A DNA stretch of 64,000 nucleotides. Origin: Closterium sp. Naga37s-1 (taxonomy: Eukaryota; Streptophyta; Zygnematophyceae; Desmidiales; Closteriaceae). Below the pieces are notes generated by a model, which was given only the letters and a program-made list of their open reading frames with translations, had not been told where the DNA came from and did no database searches. Position 1 is the stretch's first letter; each line of letters opens with the position of its first letter. Shown here piece by piece: positions 55,003 through 63,659 of the stretch. The DNA lies in NCBI GenBank assembly GCA_947471745.1, contig CANJKZ010000777.1, positions 1,364,501 through 1,428,500 on the forward strand, in the 5' to 3' direction. Made by a program: the position numbers and the translations under genes.

Positions 55003-56119
55003 GGGCAATGCTGAGGAAGTTTGAGGCAACGGATCTAGTGCAGGTGGACTACAAGAGCGGTTGGGTTGGTTGGGTGCAGGGGATGAGCAAGAGCGACCAC
55101 AAGAAGATCGGCGCCAAACTCAGGGTGAGTGGTTGGGTTGGGGAGCTGGTCTACGAGAACTCTCAAAAACAGGCTGTGGTTGACACGATGCTTCTCCCAC
55201 ACTGTGTAACATTTCTATGTCGGTGAAATCAGGCCCATTCATTGGCTGTCGCACCCTCTTGCCTCCTCTCTCCCTCTTGCCTCCTCTCTCCCTCTTGCCT
55301 CCTCTCACCCCTTAGCCTCTTCTCATTCCCTTCTCTGTGATTGAACCCCACCAGGACCTGGTGCCATGTGTCCTGCTCTCATTCGACAAGGAGCAGATCC
55401 TCATGTGGCGCGGGCTGGACTCACAGGAACCTTCTCCCGAAGCTCCCCCCGAAGCTTCTTCTGAAACTTCCACAGTGGCAAACGTAAAAGGAGCCATTGC
55501 AGGTTCAGTGGCAGATGGGGGAGGGAAAAATCCGGCAGGAGAGATTTCAAGAGGGTTGGTGGGAGGTGGGAATGTGGGAGTGGGGGCTGGGATGGAAGGA
55601 GGGGAGGTGGGAGAGAGGCAGGGAGTGTGGAGATTTGATGTGGAGGATGAGGGGGAGGTGGAGGTGAGTGTGAGTGTGGATGCAGATGGCGTGATGGTGG
55701 TGGGTGGGGAGGAGGGGGAGGAGGAAGAGGGGGAGGAAATTGGTGGTGGTGTGGATGGGGATGATTGGGATGATGAGGAGAGGTGGGGTGAGGAGGGAGG
55801 GAGTAGGGATGGAAGCAGCAGAGATGGTGGCATTGGGAGTGAGGGAGACTGGCCTGAGAGTGACACTGACATCGGTAGTGAGAGAGCAAGAGGCCATGGT
55901 GAAGGAGTTTCCCGAGGATTATATCAACAAGGCTTTCAAGAACAAGGCTATTCAAGCCATAAGAAGACGTTTGGTAGTGGAAATGAGCTAATGGGTTCGA
56001 ATATTGCTGTGTCATCGTCCTCTACCGTTGGAGGTGAAGCGGCGTTCGACGAGTTTGAGGAGCTTTGGAAGAAGGCGACAAAAACTGGGGAGATAACACC
56101 ACTGGATGGCGTGAAGTAA
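46616..56119 (+). CDS. CAF1: CRS2-associated factor (two CRM domains), chloroplast group II intron splicing
   Basis: CAF proteins bind the chloroplast factor CRS2 and promote splicing of group IIB introns. Exons 46616-49292, 50711-50838, 51655-51880, 54216-54343 and 55355-56119 join in frame to 1,307 residues, about twice the usual CAF length. The ATG at 46616 opens an Arg/Ser/Ala-rich, acid-free stretch fitting a chloroplast transit peptide. Residues of exon 1 up to about 720 are an Arg-Gly-Glu repetitive insertion. The conserved part starts at [15 protein letters not shown] and [21 protein letters not shown]1: [50 protein letters not shown]2: [18 protein letters not shown], [18 protein letters not shown] [49 protein letters not shown]. 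The C-terminus [19 protein letters not shown] resembles the CAF tail. Its relation to CAF1 versus CAF2 cannot be settled by eye. Confidence 0.93.
49360..49960 (+). repeat. Four donor-side copies of the end of CAF exon 1
   Basis: Copies of the exon tail ([20 protein letters not shown] plus NLG|GTGAGC) follow the real donor at 49293, ending near 49498, 49641, 49785 and 49952. Most keep the donor AACCTAG|GTGAG or AACCTAA|GTGAG. Confidence 0.9.
50090..50710 (+). repeat. 125-bp tandem array of CAF exon 2 starts
   Basis: Acceptor plus exon start ([20 protein letters not shown]) at about 50208, 50336, 50461 and 50586, then the complete exon at 50711, with exact 125-bp spacing over the last units. 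A more decayed copy lies near 50100. The units stop just after the KRR codons and run into intron sequence; unlike the 109-bp array I see no strong donor at that break. Confidence 0.93.
50895..51065 (+). repeat. 37-bp tandem repeat in CAF intron 2
   Basis: Four to five copies of a unit TGTTGACCGTTGACATCCAC plus ACCCCATGGACAACGTG, evidently derived from exon 2 (VPTVDMDNV) as a donor-side fragment. Confidence 0.9.
51140..51300 (+). repeat. Direct duplication split by a 28-bp palindrome
   Basis: Two copies of an exon-3-derived segment (GGCAGGGCGGCACGCTCTAC, then TGTTCCGCA) flank 51209-51236. The spacer is palindromic with two mismatched pairs (left half GTGACTTTTGAGTC). Confidence 0.93.
51530..51654 (+). 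pseudogene. Truncated copy of the start of CAF exon 3
   Basis: After CACCAG the sequence reads [19 protein letters not shown] and stops resembling the exon after NYNYRLRP. The functional exon begins at 51655. Confidence 0.88.
51896..52258 (+). repeat. Donor-side copies of CAF exon 3
   Basis: The exon tail is repeated at 51896-51947, 52006-52123 ([20 protein letters not shown]) and 52190-52256 ([13 protein letters not shown]), each ending in CAAGCTGG with a GT following. Confidence 0.9.
52380..54215 (+). repeat. Tandem array of 16 truncated CAF exon 4 copies with splice sites
   Basis: Exon starts stand at 52380, 52507, 52650, 52769, 52888, 52997, 53116, 53235, 53344 and then every 109 bp to 54107; the complete exon 4 is the 17th, at 54216. 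Spacing is 127, 143, 119, 119, 109, 119, 119 and then 109 nine times. Each unit has the acceptor TGCAG (or CGCAG, CCAG), 35 coding bases ([12 protein letters not shown]), the donor-like GTGAGG, and about 74 bases of C/T-rich intron. The last, real exon reads GTGCGG at the position of that donor. The nine last intervals look almost identical in sequence, indicating recent expansion. Confidence 0.97.
54385..55125 (+). repeat. Donor-side copies of CAF exon 4
   Basis: Six copies of the exon end ([19 protein letters not shown] plus a GTGAGT or GTGAGC donor) follow the true exon, ending near 54459, 54588, 54701, 54830, 54943 and 55123. A 242-bp two-copy unit is visible (54511 to 54752). Confidence 0.93.
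54971..54999 (+). repeat. (GT)n dinucleotide run
   Basis: About 14 GT units in the intron before the last CAF exon. Confidence 0.95.
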
Positions 56120-56933
56120 TCTTGCGAATCGACAAAAGGACTCTTTTGAAAAGGCTTGTATTACGGTACAAAATAGTGTGATGGAGATGGATTGTTCAAA
56201 CCGTACTAGATGATGGAGATGCCTGATCGTCTAAAATTGAGTCAATACCAGACTAATGTGTCTCAAAGTACAGCGCAGTGCGAGTCCAGAATTGTGGGTT
56301 GCTTTTAGGTTTGTTTGTAATTGCGAGTTGGAATTTATTTGAAGGTTTGAAGGAATCACGATTGCAATTGCGAGTCTGCAGCTGGTTTAGTAAAGGAGCG
56401 GGTTCACCCTTCTCAACCGACTGTCCAGGTTTTCTGTGATTGGCCAGCAATGCTGGCTCGACTGGCTGGTGCTGACTGGAGTTCTCGAAGCAAGTCTTCC
56501 CTCACGCACCCACCACAACCACAACCAACCACCACCACCACCACCCGGTCCACCCCGCCGTGGGTTTGGGAACTCAACGCTGTGCGACATACCAGACTCC
56601 TCGTGAACACTTCGCCTCGTCGCCGAACGGAGGTTGGTGACGGAAGTGCTGGTCAGCTGTTTTGCACGACACTACAAAGCGTCGCACTGGCTCCCACTAC
56701 GAAATATTTTTCCACTCGCACGGGTCGCAGGGTCTCCACCAGTCGTACAGAGTACTCCAACGTTCTACAGTTTCCCTTCAGATCTTCCATTCCGAGTCCA
56801 CCTCCTCTAATACCTTCTGGCTGGCCGTAAATTCAAGGAGTCTCAAATTGGTCCCTTGGGGATTTGCTCAGCTTTCTCCTACCGTTCTTGCTAATACAGC
56901 CCACCCAGAGTTGCTGATAGCAGATCGGCGACA
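56120..56933. other. Intergenic region before the GLG1-like gene
   Basis: Noncoding by homology. A CCA-rich run lies at 56507-56545. An open frame at 56450-56830 has no recognisable domain and is probably the leader of the next gene or chance. Confidence 0.5.
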
Positions 56934-59900
56934 ATGGTGCGTCTTTACCTTTCATCTGCCGCTCCGAGTCGTGAAAATGGCTCTTTTCTAGTAGGTTAAT
57001 TCGATTGTCACTAACACATTGTGTACTCTGCTATTGATTTTCTGTCTTTCGTCTTTGCAGGGTAGGAAATTGTGGTGCCTTTTCGTGATCGCGCTCCTAT
57101 TATGTGCGTCCATTCACTCCGCCGATGCGAAGAAAAAGAAAAAGGTCGTAGTGGAGGAAGAGGAGGCAGCAGATGAGGGAAGCACCGCGGCTGAGCCGAG
57201 CGACGAGGGAGACGCAGAAGAGAAAACAACCACCAAAGCTTCCAAAGCAGACGCTGAAGCTTCAGAGGATGAAGAAGCAGAGCCGCCTGCGAAATCCTCA
57301 AAGTCGTTAAAAAAAGCCAGCAAGCTCAAGAAGGCAGCGGAGGAGGACGAGGGGGACGAGAAGGATGAAGCAGCAGCAGACGCCGACGAGGCTGATGCCC
57401 CTGCTCCGAAAAAGGTAAAGTCTGCGAAGAAAGCGAGCGACGACGAAGAGGAGGACGCAGACGCTGCACCTGTCGCTAAGAAAAAGGCTGCAGCTGACGA
57501 CGAGGAAGCTTCCGCGGAAACGGAGGACGAAGAGGAAGCTCCTGCGGCGAAAAAGAAGCCTGCAGCAAAAAAGAAGGCTGCAGCCGCGGAGGAGGAGGCT
57601 GGTGAAGATGACGCAACCGAGGAGGAGGATAAGCCGAGCAAAGCCGCTGTAGCTAAGGCCGCTAGCGCTAAGGAAGCGGCTGCAGGAGAGGACGAGGAAG
57701 CAGAGAGCGAGAAGGTTACGGCGACTGAAGCCGATGAGGAGAAACCCGCTGGTGCGAAAGCTGCGAAGGGCGGCGTCGCGGCTGTTTCTAAGGAGCCTCC
57801 TATGGAGTCGCCGAAAGTCCCAGCCTCGGCGTGGAAGTCGAAAAACCAGACGCGCGACGACATTGATCCGCAAGGTTCGCACTCGAGTTTGCTCTGACGC
57901 AACCGCATTGATACTCAACTCGTCCGTTAGATCCTTTGTAGCAAGATCGTACGGCCGACGCGGTAGGATTCTAACTAAAACAATCTTCTTTTTGCGCGAT
58001 TCAGGCGCTTGCAAGCGGGACATCACGCTTCACTGCCAGGGAATCACTCCCGGCGAGGCTCAGCTGTCGCTCTGCCTCGTCTTCCACATCAAGAACGAGA
58101 AGGCCGGCAACGAAGTCGCCAGTAAGCTTCGCTCGCGAATCAATCTCCGTTGTTGCAGTCTCTTTCGGACCATCGTTCCAAAACACCATCCGTCTCGCAA
58201 ATCGTTGGTAGGTTTCCGAGAACGGTTTTCCGCCGTGTTGTCTATCGTAACCGTTCATTTGCCTGATGCGCCCTCCCTCCACCACTCGTGCTGTTGGCAG
58301 CGATCATGGTGTCCAAGAAGTGCCGAGCGGAGATCCGGCAGTTCCGATCCGACATGTACAGGGACCTCTCCATGGACAAGGCCATGTGTGCGTTATCTCT
58401 ATCCAAAACTTGTTTCGTAATCCTGACGGATCAAGAACCGCTACGTAACTCTCTAAGATTCACGTATTTCCTTTGTTCTGCACCGATCATTTACGCTTGC
58501 TCTGTTTGAAGTCTCCCTCGTGTCCTGATGCCTGTACTCTGGGGGCTTTGCGGGTCGGGTCGTTGCGTGGCTGGCAGCGACGGCGTGCAAGGCGGACATC
58601 ACCAAGTTCTGCGACGACGACTTCCTGTATCCGGAACCCGGCAACATCATTGCTTGCCTCAGGTATGCGAATGCTCATGCGAAGACAGGCAAATACACAA
58701 CCGTTTCTTGTCTACAGGCGAACGCACAGTCGAATACGCTGACGTGAGCACGGAAACGAAGGGTATGCTCGTTATTCTTTTTTTTGTTCAAACCACCAAA
58801 CCAGTTGAATGCGGACGTGTGACCGGATGCGCTTGTTGGAAAATGACTAATTTAACGAGAACAAAATGTGCTGAAATGAAATGCTGTTCAGGGAGGTGAA
58901 GCAGGTGGAGAAGCTGCAGGACGCGTGTCTGGCGGAGGTGCTGCGGCACCAGATGGAGGCGGCGGACGACTTCGTGATGGACCCGCAGCTGCGCGAGCTC
59001 TGCAGCGGCGAGGCTGACCGCCTCTGCAAGGGCGTCGAGCCCGGGGAAGGCCGCGTGCAGAACTGCCTGGTCAGTGTGGCTCACAGGGAGACTAGTTGTG
59101 AGGCGCCTCATAAATAGCTCGGGGGCTCGGAACTCGGAGAAGGGCGCGTTCAGATCTGGTCAGTGTGGCACATTGGGAGGGAGTCTATTTTCTAGGCGCG
59201 TCAGAAATAGGGAGGGCGTCGAGCCCGGGGAAGGCCGCGTACAGATCTGCCTGGTCAGTGTGGCTCACAGGGAGACTAGTTGTGAGGCGCCTCAGAAATA
59301 GCTCGGGCGCGGAACGCGGGGAAGGGCGCGTTCAGAACTTCCTGGTCAGTGTTGCCACACAGACAGGGAGACTAGTTGTTAGGCGCCTTAGAAATAGCGA
59401 GGGCACGAACTTGGGGAAGGCCGCATGTAGAACTGCCTGGTTAGTGTGGCTCACGGGGATGACGGACGGACAGACAGACAAGGAGACGGACGTTTAGACG
59501 AAAAGCCAGAAGGACAGGCAGACGTCGAGGACGTACATTTAGACGGAAAGGCAGAAGGACAGTTAGATGGACAGGCAGATGGACAGAGACGTCCAGGCAG
59601 ACGGACAGGCAGACGAACAGGCAGACGGACAGGCAGACGGACAGGCAGACGGACAGGCAGACTGACAGGCAGACGGACAGGCAGACGGACAGACAAACGG
59701 ACAGGTAGACGGACAGGCAGGCTGGTAGACGGAAAGACGGACGGACAGACTGTCACAAGTCAACAGACGGACAGAAAGATGGTTGTTGGTCAGTTAGTGG
59801 TGATTGTTTCTTTCTTAGAGGATGCTAATTGTGGGTTTGTGGTGTGGTGTGGTTGCGGTGTGGCGCAGAGGGAGCACCGCACGAAGCTGGCGTGGGATTG

Positions 59901-62900
59901 CCAGGCGGAGCTGTTCCGGCAGGAGGTGGAGAACGCCGATGACATCCGCCTCAACGTTCGCCTCTTCCAAGGTCAGCCTTCCCATCCACCCGCCAGGTGG
60001 GGCCTTCCTGCCCGCCAGGTTCCTTCCCGCCCGCCAGGTGCCTTCCCACCCGCCAGGTGCCTTCCCACCCGCCAGGTGCACCTTCCCGCCCGCCAGGTGC
60101 ACCTTCCCGCCCGCCAGGTGCCTTCCCACCCGCCAGGTGCACCTTCCCGCCCGCCAGGTGCCTTCCCGCCCGCCAGGTGCACCTTCCCACCCGCCAGGTG
60201 CGCCTATGGTTTCTTAACCAGCAAGTACGGCTTCCCAGCTAGCAGGTACGGATTCCCAGCCATCAGGTACGGATTCCTAGCCATCAGGTACGGATTCCCA
60301 GCCATCAGATACGGATTCCCAGCCATCAGATACGGATTCTCAGCCATCAGTCCCAGCCACCAGGTACGGCTTCCCAGCCGTACGGCTTCCCAGGCTCAAC
60401 CTGTTCTTTTTTCCTCCCTATGCGTGTTTTACATACTCGTTTCCCGTGTTCGGCCTCCTGTTGCCTTTTACGACAGTGTTGAACCCTTCCCCATTCCCTA
60501 CCCCCTCCCGACCTCCCAAACCCTCCCCCATCTCCCCCACCGCCACTCCCCTCTTCTCTGCGTCATTTCTGCGTGTGCAGCGTGCCTGAACGACCAGCGC
60601 AAGTTCTGTGCGGATGTGAAGTATGGAGATGCGCGTGTGAAGGACTGCCTGGAGGACCACCGCCTCGACGACGAGTTCTCCCCTGGCTGGTACACTTCTC
60701 GCTCTGCTTTTCATGAACCCCGCTGTTTGATTAGTTCCTTATGCGATTTGATGCTTTATTCCCTGACCCACCTCCCCACCCCACCTCCCCTCTCCTGCTC
60801 ACCCCTTCTCCCCCGTTTGCCCCCCGCTTCCCTGGCAGCAAGACGGAGTTTGAGAAGATGATGGCGCGGAGGGCCACGGACTTCAGGTTGGATTCGCGCC
60901 TGCGCAAGTACTGCAAGGGCGACATTGCTGAGGTGCGTGGATGGGGGGGGCTTGGCAGAGAGATGTGCGTGGGTTTGGGGGTAGGGAAAAGAAAAACAGT
61001 GTAGAGCAGCGGTCAGAGGTGCCTACAAGGAGGGCCACGGACTTCAGGCTGGACTCATGTCTCCACAAATACTGCAAGGCCGACATTGCCGAGGTGCGTG
61101 GATGGAGAGGCATGACAGAGGTGTGCGCCCGGTGGGTGGGGGTTGCAGAGGTGCGTGGGCTGGGGGGGGGATAGTGCAGAGCAGAGGCGCATGCGAGGGA
61201 AGGAAGTGCAAAATTCTGCGTTTGGGTGGGGGTTGCTGAGGTGTGTGAAGGTGCATGCCAGAGGAGCATTGCATAGGTGCGTGCGTGGGTTGGGTGGCAT
61301 CGCAGAGGTGTGCACAGGAGGTCACATTTTGGACGTGGAGGGCATATATAAACGGCGACGGCCTCTCTCCCCTCCCCTCCTCCCACTCCTTCCCCCCCTC
61401 CCTCTCCCCTCCCCCACTCCCACTCCTTTTCTCCGCCCCTCCCTCTTCTCTCTCCCCTCCCCCGTCTGGCATATATGCCATTCGGGTGCGGAGGGCATAT
61501 AGGACGTGGCCATCTACGACTCCTTGTCTCCCTCTCCTCCCTCACACTCTTCCTCTTCGCCCCCCTCCTCCTCCCCATACAATCCCCCCAGATATGCTAC
61601 CCAGATGCGGAGGACATATCAGACGTGGCCAACTACGACCCCCTCTCCCTCCCCTTCCCCCTCACACTCTCTCCTCCCCTCTCACACTCTTCCCTCCCCC
61701 TTTCCTGCCTCCATCAGATCTGCTACCCGGATGCGGAGGACATATCGGACGTGGCAAACTATGACGCCAAGGTGAGCCAGTGTCTGCAGGACTACAGGGA
61801 CAAGCTCTCCCTCCTCCTTCCCTCTTCTCCCCTCCTTCCCTCCCTCCCCTCCCCCAGATCTGCTACCCGGACGCGGAGGACATATCGGACGTGGCAAACT
61901 ACGACGCCAAGGTGATCCAGTGTCTGCAGGACTACCGCGACGAGCTCAAGGACCCCAAATGCAAGGCGCAGGTGCACAAGCTCACCGAACGGGAGATCGA
62001 CATCCGCTTCAACAAACCCCTTGCTGACGCCTGCCAAGGTCAGTGGTTGAGGCCCTTTGACTAGCCCTATGACCCCAAGTGCAAGGCGCAGGTGCACAAG
62101 CTCACCGAGCGGGAGATCGACATCCGCTTCAACAAGCCGCTCGCCGACGCCTGCCAAGGTGAGTGCCATGTCTGCCAAGGTGAGTGCCACGACTGCCAAG
62201 GTGAGTGCCACGACTGCCAAGGTGAGTGCCACGACTGCCAAGGTGAGTGCCACGTCTGCCAAGGTGAGTGCCACGTCTGCCAAGGTGAGTGCCACGTCTG
62301 CCAAGGTGAGCCTATGAGGCGCTGTAAGATAAGAAGAGGGAGATTGACATTCACTTGAACCCCTCGCCGACACCTGCCAAGGTGAGTGCGATTGGTATTT
62401 TTCTGTGACGAACCTGTTGGTGATGCCTGTCAAGGTCTGGTCTGTGGTGGCTGTTATCTTCATCTTGGTCTGGCTGGCTGCAACACGCTTCCGTTTTCAC
62501 CAGCTTCGCCTGATTGGCTGGCTCTAACTGCTGTGATACCATTCCCTTTCTTTTCAGTTTTGTTTCGAATTCTCATGAAGGTGTGTGCGGACTTACCATA
62601 TCCACCTTCTAAATTGCTGTCCTCCATCGTCTCCACACGTCCGTGGCCCCATCCCCCTCCCTCTCCCCCCCACAGCTGATCGCACCATGGCGTGCAAGGA
62701 CGCACCGGACGGGCAGGCGTCGGTGTTCATGTGCCTATTGCAATGGGCCAGGTGCTCATTGGTTTTTTTCTGCAACCCCATACATACGCCCATACCCGTA
62801 TCCCTCCACGTGCAGCTGATCGCACAACGGTGTGCAAGGATGCACCGGATGGGCAGGCGTCGGTGTTCATGTGCCTGCAGGACCACATGCCGCAGCTCAA

Positions 62901-63349
62901 GGAGGCATGCCGCAACTCTGTCTTTGAGCAGGTAAAGTTCGGGTGCACACGTGTCAGGCTAGTTGCGGGCCTGCCGCAACTCTCTGTGTTTGAACCGGTA
63001 AAAAAGATCGGGATGCACACACGTGTGAGGCTAGCAGCAGGTGGCAGTGGTGGCTCGCATGTGCTGCCATGAGCAGAGCAGCAGGACCACATACCACATC
63101 TCAAAGAGGCTTGCCACAACTCTAACTTAGAGCAGATAAACACGTGTCTCATTCACCACCGGTGCTTTTCCTGGCTCTGTGTGGTGAATTTTGAGAGCCT
63201 ATCCACCTGTTGCTCACCCCTTTACACCCCTCTCCACCGCGCCCAAACCCCCCAGCTGGTGCGCATGGCGGAGGACATTGACTTCAAGTTCCCCATGAAG
63301 AAGGCGTGCCAGTCGGAGCTTGACAAGTTCTGCAAGGACGTGCCCCACG
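56934..63349 (+). CDS. GLG1: GLG1-like cysteine-rich repeat protein of the secretory pathway (3' partial)
   Basis: Animal GLG1 (Golgi apparatus protein 1) is a Golgi membrane glycoprotein made of many ~60-residue four-cysteine repeats. Here the start codon is alone on its exon (ATG 56934-56936, donor GTGCGT). Later exons are 57061-57874, 58005-58121, 58301-58387, 58578-58662, 58892-59069, 59869-59971, 60581-60689, 60839-60932, 61858-62038, 62816-62931 and 63256-63349, all in frame, 660 codons so far. Joining gives a signal peptide (MGRKLWCLFVIALLLCASIH). About 240 residues of Lys/Glu/Ala/Asp low complexity follow, which GLG1 proteins of animals lack. Then come repeats such as ACKRDITLHCQGI, ACKADITKFCDDD, LCSGEADRLCKGVEPGEGRV, WDCQAELFRQ, DQRKFCADVKYGDARVKDCL, LRKYCKGDIAE and KKACQSELDKFCKDV. 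The membrane segment expected at the C-terminus lies beyond the window. Confidence 0.88.
59041..59455 (+). repeat. Five-copy array of GLG1 exon 6 tails punctuated by palindromes
   Basis: The exon end (GVEPGEGRVQNCL plus GTCAGT donor and about 35 intron bases) is repeated about every 90-96 bp. Every junction carries TGAGGCGCCTCA or a decayed version, at 59099-59110, about 59192, 59283-59294 and about 59379. The best reconstruction of the spacer is a palindrome with half-site CTATTTCTGAGGC. Confidence 0.9.
59575..59740 (+). repeat. 12-bp array (AGACGGACAGGC)n in a GLG1 intron
   Basis: About a dozen units. The long frame of Arg/Thr/Gly repeats across this stretch is not coding. Confidence 0.95.
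59985..60370 (+). repeat. Tandem 17-20-bp arrays of CAG|GT strings in a GLG1 intron
   Basis: First about 12 copies of CCCGCCAGGTGCCTTCC and variants (59985-60205), then about eight copies of CCAGCCATCAGGTACGGATT-like units (60225-60370). Each unit contains CAGGT, a string that can read as acceptor or donor. Confidence 0.93.
61020..61100 (+). repeat. Donor-side copy of GLG1 exon 9
   Basis: Repeats RRATDFRLDSCLHKYCKADI with its AE|GTGCGTGG donor, 160 bp after the genuine exon end at 60932. Confidence 0.9.
61585..61857 (+). repeat. Acceptor-side copies of GLG1 exon 10
   Basis: The exon start (ICYPDAEDISDVANYD) appears at about 61591 and 61718 ahead of the complete exon at 61858. The second copy goes on to a GTGAGC after DAK. 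Confidence 0.9.
62065..62315 (+). repeat. Donor-side copy of GLG1 exon 10 and a 21-bp array of splice donors
   Basis: A copy of the exon end (DPKCKAQVHKLTEREIDIRF onward, to DACQG) runs from 62069 to its donor at 62159. That donor is then multiplied as eight units of TGCCAAGGTGAGTGCCACGAC, 21 bp each, up to about 62308. Every unit holds AAG|GTGAGT. Confidence 0.95.
62674..62745 (+). pseudogene. Truncated acceptor-side copy of GLG1 exon 11
   Basis: After CACAG the start of exon 11 (ADRTMACKDAPDGQASVFMC) is repeated and then lost. The complete exon begins at 62816. Confidence 0.88.
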
Positions 63350-63659
63350 GTGAGCTACACTTGATTTCGCATTGAGCTGTTCTCACGCTCCCGAGTGCTC
63401 GGGCTCACGATGACCTGTATTTACACCCAAACCTGTGCTGAGCACCTGTGAGCTGTGGTGAAAGAGACGAGTTACCGTTAGAGGTGAGTTACCGTTTACA
63501 AGTAGAAACCATTTCAAGCAGAGCAGGTGCCAATGGCTGTCGCCTGTCATGTATTGGCAGTTCGTCCATCACTCTCGTCTTCTCTCACACAAGGCACCAT
63601 TATGTCTCCCATCAGCCTCAATCCTATCTTTCTGCATCCGGCTGGTTTCCAGCCTAATC

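Noticed and set aside
57114..57908. 264-codon Ser/Ala/Phe-rich frame on the minus strand
   Set aside because: Antisense shadow of the Lys/Glu/Ala-rich GLG1 exon 2.
59446..60861. 471-codon open frame on the + strand
   Set aside because: Runs through 12-, 17- and 20-bp repeats and across GLG1 splice sites; only two short pieces coincide with real exons and the rest is repeat translation.
62092..62358. Cys-rich CQGECHDC repeat protein
   Set aside because: The frame is a 21-bp array of splice donors in an intron; it is not joined to any exon in frame.
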